Source of the DNA: Lineus longissimus
Taxonomy: Eukaryota > Nemertea > Pilidiophora > Heteronemertea > Lineidae
Reading direction: 5' to 3'
NCBI RefSeq assembly: GCF_910592395.1
Contig: NC_088308.1
Location: forward strand, 5,146,001-5,210,000
DNA: 64,000 nucleotides
The translations under genes and the position numbers were made by a program. The notes beneath the pieces are model-generated. The model did no database searches. It saw only the letters and a list, made by a program, of their open reading frames with translations, and had not been told where the DNA came from. How positions within the stretch are numbered: position 1 is the stretch's first letter; each line of letters begins with the position of its first letter. Shown here piece after piece: positions 52,101-62,700 of this stretch.

Positions 52101-55100
52101 ACATCTTGTATACGTAGAATATTACACAAAATCGCGAAGTTTGAGAATATTTCGGGGGTTAGGAGTCTAATGCCTTCATCACAGAGAGGGGAAGATATCA
52201 TATTAATATAATAGAATAATGTTTTATTGTATGGGAACATCTTTTTGTACGGATAATGCTCAACCAAGACATATGCAGTGTTGTTGACTACTCGTGGCGT
52301 TGACGGTGCTTTGACCAAGACACATGCACTTGTGAGTTGAGGGTGTGTTTTGACCAAACCATATGCAGTGTTGTTGAATGCTTGTAGAGTTGACGGTGCT
52401 TTGACCAAAACATATGCACTTGTAGAGTTGAGGGTGTGTTTTGACCACGGCATGCAGTATTTTTGAATAATTGAGGTAGCGGTGTGTTTTGACCAAACAT
52501 ATGCAGTGTTGCTGAATAATAGTATGTGTTTTGACCAGGACGTGCCGAATTTTTGAATAAAAGAGGTATTGACTGTATGTTTTGACCAAGACATATGGAA
52601 TATTGTTATTTGTCCCGTAGCAAATACAAAATGATGGAATTTTTTGCTGTTAACTGCAGTTGTTGGGGCCATTTACAACTGGGGCGTTACCAAGAGCAAG
52701 CGTAGCTTTGCCGCCAGAAATTATTAGAAAGCATCTACATGTACAACCGCAACCACTGCGACCATTCACATCTGCCCTACACTGACATTGATGAAAATGA
52801 GCCCGTGAAAATGATGCGGAATGCACTCTGGATATCACAGTGAAACCTGGCTGACAGGACTTCCGGGTGGTGAAAGCTGTTTAGTAGCCTTCAGGTACAG
52901 CAGCGGTATAATTGCTGACATAGAACGTTTTGCTCCAAAACGAGCTGAGGTATCATTTTCACGTCAGCTTTGCTGGCAATGATATGATTAATTTGGGTAT
53001 TTGGCAATGATTTGATTAATTTGGTAATTTGGATATTTCAGTACAATTGGCATTTGTTTGCATAAACCCGGCAATAAAGGCCAGATAACCTCTCGCATAT
53101 TTGTGTCCTTATACCTTTTAACCGGTCATGACTTTCATGAAAGCATGGGAAGTGCGTTATCACCATCATGACAGGTTTCACTCTGATATGTTACCCCACA
53201 GGTAAAAAGTTCACCGACTTACATATTTTATTTCCGATGTGAACATTATGATCATCAATTTCAACTACTTCCTTATCAACCATACCAAACAAGGACCAAA
53301 ATAAAGTTGCAGTAGTTGAACCGATTCTGTAAAATAGTAACGAATTAAAGAGTTTTGTGTTGTGTGTTAGATATACTTTAGTAACTGGAAATAGGGCTAT
53401 TTCTTCACTCAGGTGAGGTCACGCTTAAAAAACCCTTACACTCCTTTGATTTGATGAGCTGAACGTCAATTTTTGTCTCGACGACCTCCAAATCGACCAT
53501 GCCAAATAGCGCCCAGAATAGGGACGCCATGGTCGAACTCATGCTGCAATATAATAATGGATGACATGTTCTTGTTTGTAGCCTATGGGATTAGTCATGC
53601 TGGTCACACTAGCTGTTTATCATCCTAGGCCTTTCCTTCCAATGTTTCACATCGAGATCAGTTTCAGTCCCGTGGGCAAGTAAAAGTGAGTTGAGATCGT
53701 ACTTTAGAGCCAGTATAATCTGTTTTAGAGTCAATTCTATAATGATGAACAATGCACAGTGCACAAATTTGTAAAAGTGAAATGCATTTGATCTCGACTG
53801 CAACTTTCATAAGGAAAGACCTGGTCAGGGTTAGATTAATACGCCGCTATCTACCATCGCAGATAATCCAAATCGTTCAGTCTACATAACAGGGGAGTCT
53901 CACTGAATTCACTTACAACTGCTATGATTAATTTGCTGAGCTTCGCTGTCTATTTGCATAACATCCAAGTCGGTCATTCCGAACAGGGTCCAAAACAACG
54001 TAACGGAGGTTGATCTTACTCTGCAAGATAGCGCAAAATGTCTATCAACAACGCTACATCAGGCAAAGGCCCGGGAAAGGAACTCACATTGACTGAGCTG
54101 AACACGTTGCGAATCCATGTCTATATCAACTGCTTCCAAATCTGTCATTCCGAAAAAAGAGAGCCGAGAATAAAGTGCCCATAGTAGCGCTTAGGCTGGA
54201 AAACAAGATCTATTGTGACGACAACATCTACATGCGCGACACTGACACTGAAGAGTATAGTGTGGAAAGGGGCGCACCGACACTGAACACTGGTACCTTC
54301 ACCAATACGGAATACACAAGTACACAATTTTGTTCCTGGGGATGGTCATGAAGGCACCGAGGTCACTGCCAAATGACAAAGCTGAGATCAACTTTGAGAG
54401 CTCGCTATCAAATCATTGAATATTTTAAACCTGTCTCCCAGCGGGTAAAACGTAGGCTGCAGTAACAGAGTTCAAGTTCTAACCTTTGTTTGATGGTGAT
54501 ATAACCTGAATTAGGCACGAGGTTGCTGTCGTTTTTTCAACAACATACATTTAAAAGTGTACAAAAAATTCAAAGTATGGCCGTAGCCTCGTTCTTTATT
54601 TCAGCCACAGGAACAAAGCTGCTAACACATAGACAACAACCAATGAGATTGTGTACTAATATCCGGGACTTACATTCCTTATTTGCAACTTTTTGTGCGC
54701 CATCATTCGGTACGACGACGCTGGCGTCTAACATACCGAACAAAGCCCAGAATAAGGTTAAAAATGTGTGGCCAATCCTGCAACATAACAAATCATAACA
54801 GCGTTCACACGCATGCAAAATATTAATAACATTCGCACAAGATGTTCGAATTGTGGAAATTCGGACAAAAATGAATAGTCAAGCAGTCCTGATCATGACG
54901 TGCCGTGGCACCGACCGTAACTCCTTTAAAATCATGCCGCGGAACATTTGGTATGGACGGAGTTTGAAAAAAAAATAAAAATGGCCTCCACCACGAAATA
55001 AGAAAAAAACTTGTGACGAAGATCTGGAGACTCTCTCAGAGCCTGTTAGCAGTGGAATATTGGAAAGCAAACGTATTTTGTTTTATTGAGGACCGAGTGT

Positions 55101-58100
55101 TTAACAGATTGGAATAAACAAGACCATGTACAGACTTCACGATGAGTGAACGACTATCAGCGGCTAAATCACTTGCAAAAACCACTACAGCTGTCTCCAG
55201 ATGTCCGACATGAGATTTGGTCCAAAGATCTACACTCACATCCACGATTCAGAGGACATTCAACGCCAAAGGCCATGGTTATATCAGACTGCGTTTACCA
55301 CGAACTTGGGGGGCGTGAAACGCTCCCCCATATCGTGGGTGTGTGTATAGGCCAAAAGAGTTCATGATAATCTTACACTCCTTGCCACCCAGTTCTTGCA
55401 CATTTGGGTCAATAACCACCACATCCTTTTCCGTCATACCAAAAAGTGCCCAAAATAATGTCAAAAATGTTCCGCCAATGCTGAAATACAATACCAATGA
55501 AACTATTGAAAGCATGAGTCTGTGTCTATGTTTGCCAATAGTTTGACTGATGCTATTGGCTTGGATTGTGTTTAGTACAATGTACCAGCATTTCTTCCAA
55601 AGCAACGCAACTGTCATGATAAGGATGTCTCCAGATTTCATCACTAAGATGTGCTGGATCAACTATTGTCGCAATTAGAAATAAACGCTCGCGTCTTTTC
55701 GGGACAAAAAAGTCTTCAGTTTATCAACGAGTAAAAACTTATCTGAGTGATACTATATTTTTGGGTCGGGTGTGGGTGTGGAGGAGGTGTGTTAATTGAA
55801 GCGGGGGCGATAGATTTTCTGATGGCTATGTTTAAATAAAGTGTGTTAAAAATGTACTACATGATGAAAAACATATCCAACCAGGAGATTTCATCGAAAT
55901 TAGTCATGAAACAAACAGTAAAGCGCCAAAGGTGTTAAATGTTGTATGCGAAAATGTTACCGAAAACAGGTCTATTACACTAAAAACAGATTTAATTTGA
56001 CAAAATCTGACTTGTGATGAATTCGGGCAGAAGTTTGCGCCCAAGACCCAAAATCCCTGTGGGCATTTAATTCTGACAGATAATATGTCTTACACTCCCT
56101 GCCGCCAAGGTCCTGTATGCTGGAATCTGTTCCTACAACCTCTTTCTCAGACATACCAAACAACGCAAAGAATAACGTCAAAGTCGTAAAAGCTCAAAAA
56201 CAAATTATTCTCAACTTACGCTCTGAATCCTTCAATAGTCGTTCCCATCTCCATTTTCCCGCTTGGGCCTTCATTCTTCTCCCAGGAGATAAGGATGAGG
56301 CTGTAGTTGTTGTAAAGGTTCGTAAGACCGACCACAAAAGCAAAACCAACCTACAGGAAAAAATGGTATTGTAAACAGCAAAATATTCGCGCCATGATTG
56401 TTTTTGGCGGATTATGAAATTTTCGTCAGTTTAATTTTTTATCGGTTTAAAAAAGATGCTGTTGGTGAAAATATGTTTAAACGGAATGTAGTACATTCCG
56501 CAAAATAGATTTTCCAGGTTTTTCTGGGCACTTATATTATCATGCCACCCGTTGCACTTATCTTTCAGACATTCTCTGGCAAAATTCCTTTTAACAATGC
56601 CTGTACATTGTACATATTCACATCTGTCATGATAAATTTGTGTTGCAACGATTTTGACCACGGCAAGAAGTGTCCTTAACTCAAACTCAATCCACATCGG
56701 GTTTGAGGTAAACTTACCAAAATGAACAATGTCATGAAGCGACCAATGTCGCCAATCATCCTACCCAAAGAGAGCTGGAGCGGCCCGAGATTCTCAAAGG
56801 CAGCCATGATGTAGGTCACTCTCACGAACGACATGATATTAGCGATGGCGAAGAGACAGTCGGACACAATCTGCGGGTCATACGTATTCCACCATAACCG
56901 AGCTGAAAGAATAATAGTGTGTGAATTGAAATTGCACTGTGTAAGGTCACAGCTACGTATACGTTATGACTTCACCAAATATAACAACAAAAGAGTTATT
57001 TGAAAACTGAGAAAAAAATTAAAGTTTTCAAACCATAGATTTGTTTGTTTCTGTTTTTATCATCGCTTCCCAAAATAATATCCATCAGATTCTATGGAGT
57101 ACGGTTCCGACTGTTTCTGATAGCTGGCGAATTTTCCTCTCGCACAAAACCATTTTGTATGTACAAGTATGGCATCTGTTCTAGTGTACACGCATGAAAA
57201 TTCCTATAAAAAACCCACGAAATGCAAAATAGATAATGATACGATAATTTTCATCATGAATTTCCAATATCAAAGGAGCAGAAGGTAAACAAAAATGTTT
57301 GGAATGTTGCAAAGAGGGAAAGGCTAAAGTTATTTACTTACTTCCTCTCAAATAATATGTCCCCTCAATGTCAAACAGCTGACTTGTGATTATTTGGTAC
57401 TCAAATGCGATGTCCGAATCATAAAACAGTGTCTGATTGAACATGATCTGTTTGCACCTTGTTATATTCGATGCGTATTGTTGCGCCACATTTCTGACCT
57501 TGTACTCCGTGATGAGACGGAGGACATAGGATGCGATGTAGATGGAGATACCAGCGGAGTCAACAAAGTTGTACAGATTTGAGAAGTAATCTTTTAACCC
57601 GCTGATATAGACTTGTTTGATTTCTATGACGAATTGGCCTGGAATGGAAATGAGGAGGATGAATATACTCGGTTGATGCCGAGTGCTTACCAACAATGGA
57701 TACGTGAATACTAACTGACTCAACGCACCCGATAAGGACACATGTGGAGCAGAGATGACCAAGCCGGCCTTCGCCGAGACTCGACCTGTGTTGCTAAGTG
57801 ACCATAAGCCGCTTCAACTTCGATACTATTGTTCTATTGTTCAACCTGCTAAAACTCTATCACAATAAAGGCTACGAAGAGAGGTCTATGAAAATTCTTA
57901 CCAACGATCCAGAAAATTAGAAGTATCTGCACGTTAGAGATGAGATGTACTTCATTCCTAAAGTCGTACTTGAACAGAACCTTGGCTTTTGCCTCCCAGT
58001 TCAGATCAGTCGTGTCGCCCTCCGGTATCTCGACATCACGGGTGAATGTAGCTACGGTCAGGAGCGCGAGAAATACCACGTAGGAAAACGTACTGTTGAT

Positions 58101-59711
58101 GAACTTCACCACTGGACATCTGAGATACCGCAGGAACTGCAAAATAGTATTTAATTTGATATATAATGTAATATCATATAGAAGTTCAGAAGTGGTAAAG
58201 TGGTTACTTGTGTATAGCATGCGGTGCCTCTTCAGACGTAGGAGTTGGCATCTCAGTGTAGGCCGACTTCTTTTAAATAAAAGTTATCCTCCTACACGAA
58301 GACATGCCCATGTACTCGTTATCGTATACCTGTGCAGCGTACCTAACATGATACTACGACATGTACCCACCTTTGCTTCAGGGTTGATAATGTAAATAAT
58401 ACACAAAACAGGCAATAACGGTAGGATAAGCAGTAGGTGAAGAAATTGTTTCAGGACGCTCCACTCTTGAAGGAATATGGCCTCTCCGTAGTACAGCAAA
58501 GAAATCTGGTGTTGACAATTTGGATGGCTGACAAACTGAAAAAAGGAAGAAAATGTCAGGTCACTTTAGAAATACTTCATGTACCCACCATAGATATATC
58601 GCTCTGCTTATTCCGAGTGTCATGTCAATGAACTAGCACAGGACTTGGTGACATGACGGACCAAAAAATAATTCTTGGAATCCATTTCAAAATGGCCGGA
58701 TAGGTTCAAAACTGTACTTTTCACATTTGGTCGAAATCTTGTTTTAAAAGCTCGTGGTTTGGGATACATGTCAGGCTGACAATCAAACTGGGCTTTTAAC
58801 TTGCCTTCTTTTCCTCATAAGCCATGGCGATCCTCAACGTCCCTAGTGGATCAGTGACTTTCGGCTCTCCCTCTGGGCCGTACTCGCAGGTCATCAACGC
58901 ATCAACCTCTCTCCCTGACCGGCAAAGGTCGAGGATGTCGCAGGCAAACTCCATGCACTGCTGTACGAGAACCTCATAGTCGTTCTGTAAAAAAAATTTG
59001 GTCGCGTTAGAGACGTGGCACACCTGATTACGTCGTGATTTGTTTTAAGTTGTAAACTGATATAACCCTCGATGTATATACTGCACGTACCTTAAACTCC
59101 TGCTGATACTCTGCCATCGTCCTCAGATCTTGTCGAAGTTCGAACACAGCTGAGATGGGATCATTGTTCGCTAGGGCCATGTAAGCAGGACTAGCAAACG
59201 CCTTGTACTTATTCAACCTAGACCTCTCGAACTCCAACCTATCAATGGACCGTCCAGTTTCACACTCGTCACATTTACATAACACTGTGTGAGGCTTCTC
59301 AATTGTGTGCTCCCGGCTTAAGAACATTTGTATAACCTCATGGCTATTGTAATGCGCTGCTAAGATGAGCGGGGTGATATCTGGGGAGAACTGACTCCTC
59401 TCGCCAGTCAGGCTATCCCTGTTTGCTTCGCCAGCGAGGTACTGGTCATGGTCAATGATTAACTTGACAATTGTCACCTTGCATTTACTGATGGCGTGTA
59501 AAAGAGCATCCTCTATGGCACAGAAGTTCAGCCGGTCTAACAGTAAGTCTATTAAGTCCAAGTTCTCGTTATTAATGGCAAGGATGAGGGCATTTCTGCC
59601 CATGTAATCCAAACAGTTGACATTAAGTTCGGGTTTTTCCAGACATTCGCGGACGATGTCAATCTCCCCGAGTTCAGCTGCATTGAGGTACACGCACTCT
59701 TCATCGCTTAA
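46159..59711 (-). CDS. TRPC-type cation channel, 5' end not found; carries a pore-exon array
   Basis: Receptor-operated, Ca2+-permeable plasma membrane channel of the canonical TRP family. Minus-strand exons: 59711-59091, 58984-58805, 58535-58371, 58136-57902, 57638-57342, 56902-56718, 56350-56220, one of eight pore exons, 49481-49345, 48812-48624, 48280-48163, 46832-46782 and 46511-46159. All joins are in phase; about 921 residues follow the missing N-terminus. Exon 59711 encodes ankyrin repeats ([30 protein letters not shown]). Next come the TRPC linker ([18 protein letters not shown]), S1-S4, S5 with its start ([10 protein letters not shown]), S6 ([18 protein letters not shown]), the TRP box ([20 protein letters not shown]), a basic helix ([12 protein letters not shown]) and a [10 protein letters not shown] tail ending at DCKYV. 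The gene is clearly TRPC, but the TRPC4/5 versus TRPC3/6/7 branch is uncertain. Confidence 0.95.
49345..49481 (-). CDS. TRPC exon encoding S6 (common acceptor of the pore array)
   Basis: 137 nt, acceptor TTTCTTAG|AC, phase 1 in and phase 0 out. Encodes MKNPESTTM, then the S6 helix and [17 protein letters not shown], the most conserved part of TRPC channels. Every pore exon ends with a single T that combines with AC to give Tyr. Confidence 0.92.
49987..50240. repeat. 27-bp minisatellite in the TRPC intron before the S6 exon
   Basis: About nine units built on AAGTGCAATGTCTGGCTCAA, alternating two versions that end in AATAGTC or GTTAGTT, so the true repeating unit is a 54-bp pair. Decays at its 3' edge. 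Confidence 0.9.
51714..51847 (-). CDS. TRPC pore exon copy 8, long form
   Basis: 134 nt, acceptor CCTTTAG|C and donor TCCT|GTAAGTA. Encodes [20 protein letters not shown], then an acidic loop ten residues longer than in the other copies ([13 protein letters not shown]). Phases match the others. Last copy before the S6 exon. Confidence 0.9.
52256..52605. repeat. Minisatellite in the TRPC intron between pore exons 7 and 8
   Basis: Units of about 38-50 bp, each containing TTTTGACCAAAACATATGCA or a variant, then GTTGA or GTTGTTGAAT. Seven or more copies. The array is free of stops in several minus frames, which makes spurious open frames. Confidence 0.85.
53223..53326 (-). CDS. TRPC pore exon copy 7
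   Basis: 104 nt, acceptor TTTACAG|A and donor ATAT|GTAAGTC. Encodes [20 protein letters not shown] and a His-containing tail (DDHNVHIGN). Intact; 113 nt after copy 6. Confidence 0.9.
53440..53543 (-). CDS. TRPC pore exon copy 6
   Basis: 104 nt, acceptor ATTGCAG|C and donor GAGT|GTAAGGG. Encodes [20 protein letters not shown]. Intact. Confidence 0.9.
53917..54020 (-). CDS. TRPC pore exon copy 5
   Basis: 104 nt, acceptor CTTGCAG|A and donor AGTT|GTAAGTG. Encodes [20 protein letters not shown]. Intact. Only 67 nt of intron separate it from copy 4. Confidence 0.9.
54088..54195 (-). pseudogene. TRPC pore exon copy 4, frameshifted
   Basis: 108 nt between good splice sites (TTTCCAG|C and CAAT|GTGAGTT). 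Relative to the other copies it has a net +1 shift in a T-run right before the Gly-Met of the filter, which leads to a stop (AGC AGT TGA). After the shift the other frame reads [11 protein letters not shown]. The filter Trp is Ser (TLFSALF). Decayed, unless the T-run is a sequencing error. Confidence 0.75.
54674..54777 (-). CDS. TRPC pore exon copy 3
   Basis: 104 nt, acceptor GTTGCAG|G and donor GAAT|GTAAGTC. Encodes [20 protein letters not shown]. Intact; the only copy with a small hydrophobic stretch (ASVVV) straight after the filter acid. Confidence 0.9.
55377..55480 (-). CDS. TRPC pore exon copy 2
   Basis: 104 nt, acceptor TATTTCAG|C and donor GAGT|GTAAGAT. Encodes [20 protein letters not shown] followed by an acidic and Gly-containing segment. 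Intact and in phase 2 in, phase 1 out. Confidence 0.9.
56094..56191 (-). CDS. TRPC pore exon copy 1 (atypical; no usable acceptor seen)
   Basis: Encodes [16 protein letters not shown] and ends GAGT|GTAAGAC like the others. The conserved filter Trp is Phe. It starts only 28 nt after the S5 exon, too short for a normal animal intron, and the nearest AG gives the wrong frame with an early stop. I read it as a copy that may no longer be spliced, or as the ancestral exon once contiguous with S5. Confidence 0.6.
56220..56350 (-). CDS. TRPC exon encoding S5 and the start of the pore loop
   Basis: 131 nt, entering in phase 0 after the exon ending at 56718 and leaving in phase 2 at GC|GTAAGT. It encodes [18 protein letters not shown] and a Lys/Glu-rich pore turret. 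Its donor is the common splice partner for the downstream pore exons, all of which supply a single base to complete an Ala codon. Confidence 0.88.
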
Positions 59712-62700
59712 CTGAAAGATAGAAGGAAACGGGGATCACATTTTTGATTGACAGATAAAAAACCTCAATAACACGAAAAGATACTGAAAAAAATAAATAT
59801 TACAAACCACTGATAAAATTCGGACATTACATGTAGGTGATAAGAATACGACAGGCATATTGTAGCCTAGAGTTTTCGCGTGGCGTCGAATTACATGGAC
59901 GGTGAGGCGGCACCACACTGGCCCTATGTACACAAATTACGGTACATGGCATATTTGAAATGATTTCGTCAAGGTTTTTGTCCAGGCATATATTATACAT
60001 GTACGAGGTACACTATCAATGACAGATAGCACCGGAACGCCAAAGCATATGTGCTTTGGTTACCGTAATACGGTGTACGTAGGACCAGTGTTTGCACTAC
60101 TCTGCTGGTTTTCTCATGACTTGTAGTACACAACGTATCGATAGTATTAAAAACCACAAAATAGACAATATGAAAAAAACCCCAATATGAATAGTAATCT
60201 GTGTGATTCACAAAAGAAGAACATTTCAAGGAATCCATCGGACACAAAAACGTGTAGTGCCTTACCGTCAACAAGAAATGTTTTTTAGTTGTTATTATCG
60301 TCATATCAAAAATGCAATATACTTTCTCGTTCAGTGTATTTGAATATTTTGATCTCAGATCAAATAAAAACTGTGCTATAGTCGTAAATGAATAACACAG
60401 GACAACATAATGAACATAGAGCTGTTTACTGACAGTAAACTGTATTAACAGAACCCACCAGTGCATTCATATTCGATATGACAGGTTATGATTTTTATAA
60501 GACTCGGTATCTTCATATGTTTGTCTCCCCTTGCGCGTACATTGACCAATGGGACTTGAAGTGCAGACAGCTGACGTTACGAACGACGATCAACTGACAA
60601 TAAAAGCAATTTCTTTTTAGGGCCAAAGCCAAGGCATTATGGATATGAAAGTAGTGATGCATTCATTCAATGAGATAGGTTGTGGGGTGCAGACCAGACG
60701 GTGATGACAAATTAACCTTTACGTCAGCAGGCAGCCGACGTACATGTAGACTGTGAGACAATAGCCATTAACGTGTACTTCCAGCTTTTATGGTCAATGA
60801 CGACTATAACATAATCGTCAGCATGCAAACTAGCTTGGCTGTGAAGACACGATATACATGTACCTCCCAACCAACAGTTCATGTTACAGCATACTGTAGC
60901 AGCGTAGGCCTGCATACATCATAAAAAACAATCTCAGCCTAACTACAATATGTATCAAAGAGTTCTTCAACCTTTCGATATGCGAACATTCATCGAGCTT
61001 AGTCAGAGATACCTGCGTTTTTCTGACAACCGTTTACCCATGGCTGAACGTTCTGCACACTACGAATAGAAAGGCAACAGCAGACCTCTTACTAAGTTAC
61101 TTTCAAAGGGATGCCAGAAACGAAACCTTGTTAGTTGGTTTAACTGCCGACTGTTTTTGGCTAGACATAGACAAGAGGAAACAACGTACGTACGTTATTT
61201 TCTCTTACACAATATCATGGTCATGATGGCCGACAAAACTTTGGAGGATACCTTCCAAGTTACCTTCCAAGTTAAGGTGTCAACTGAACATTCAAAAAAT
61301 ATTGCTCGTTCGAACCTTTTTTTAAATTGATTGTTGACGTCAGAGCCTACATGTAGTACATATTTCAAGGAATTACGTCCGTATCTCGAAAGGAATGCAT
61401 TACAAAAGATTTGATTTTCCCGATGGCAGACCTTTCACTGGTTGGGTTGGATAGAAAACCATGCAGGGAGATGAGCAAAGAACCACAAACACATTATGCA
61501 AGGCAAAATCCTGATTCATATTGCTTTAGAATTCCTTGTTTGAGTTTTGACAGATAGTTTGGATACAAAACCATGCACAGAGATAAACAATGAAACATAC
61601 CTTGTGCATTATGAATTCTTGATTAAATCTCCTTTAGAGTGCAAACATACGACAATGCATTTAGTCCTTCATGAATTATATCCATCTTTTTTTTCCTCAA
61701 ATGGATTTGCCGTAACTCAGTCTTGTTTCAGAGATAGACAATGGCGATAAGAACCACTGCTGCACTATTTGGTTGTGTGGCTGATTAGGATGCACCCTAA
61801 TCAAGCTCACAGTTTCATCATCTATAGTGTTGATGAAAAAAGAACCATCCCTGTTGATGTACATAGTAATGCATCTCATCTCATGTTGCACTGCAATGCA
61901 GTACAAGGTACTGCACGTCATGTGCATGTTGATGTGGCAAACCTGGTGTGACTTCGACTACAATAATTTTTCCTAACGTTGTAATAAGTGGTCATTTTGG
62001 AAATACGCAAACAAATTATCAGGGAGTGCTGAGCGAATCGTCGTGTGTACACTTCGGGCGTTAGAAGTACATTGTAGTTCGCATCTTACACTTACACCGA
62101 CGTCCAAGGTCATTGCCAAACACGCCACTGGAGGATGTCAAACATGTATTGGCAGGGGTGGAGCAAGCAAGCCTTCTGAGGAGGTAAGCCACTTACCTCT
62201 TGATGTGCGTTTGCGGGGGGGGGGGCGGGGCTGAAGGTTCTCCCCTGGAAACACCTGGACTCTAGATTCTATATCAAAAGGCCGCCGCAAAGAAGCGTAT
62301 TATCACGTAGAATGTGTTTGATTACAAAAGGATCCTAGGTCTTACATTTTCACAACGAAAAAAAGAACACCCCGGACGGCTTTCAGACCCAAGATGGCTT
62401 CACACCAGAGACGGCCGAGTTTTACCCCTTGGTTCACCTTAGAGCGGAACGTAGCTCCTATTCTACATTAGCGCTTTTTTGGGTTGGTTTGTTATGCAGT
62501 TTTAACTCCCTGCGACTGCAGTACGATGCAAAGATATAAGAAGGGTATGGCCAGGAACAACAGCATTTGCTCTGTTGATTTATGATATGCAAGGCAAAGG
62601 GAATCGCGCCAAAATCCCAATTAACTTTTGCTCTGAGGAAATTAAGCGACCGTTTGTTTGAACGTCTCGCTGGCAGCGGCCGGATCAACATGATGCCTCA

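Noticed and set aside
52097-52672. 191-codon minus-strand open frame and overlapping frames
   Set aside because: Produced by the 38-50-bp minisatellite, which lacks stops in several frames; inside a TRPC intron.
54943-54956. TTTGGTATGGAC on the plus strand, resembling the filter codons
   Set aside because: Wrong strand for the TRPC gene and no flanking pore-helix codons.
59993-60466. 157-codon minus-strand frame just upstream of the TRPC exons
   Set aside because: Considered as the missing N-terminal exon, but composition is unlike TRPC N-termini and no phase-0 donor joins it to LSDEEC.
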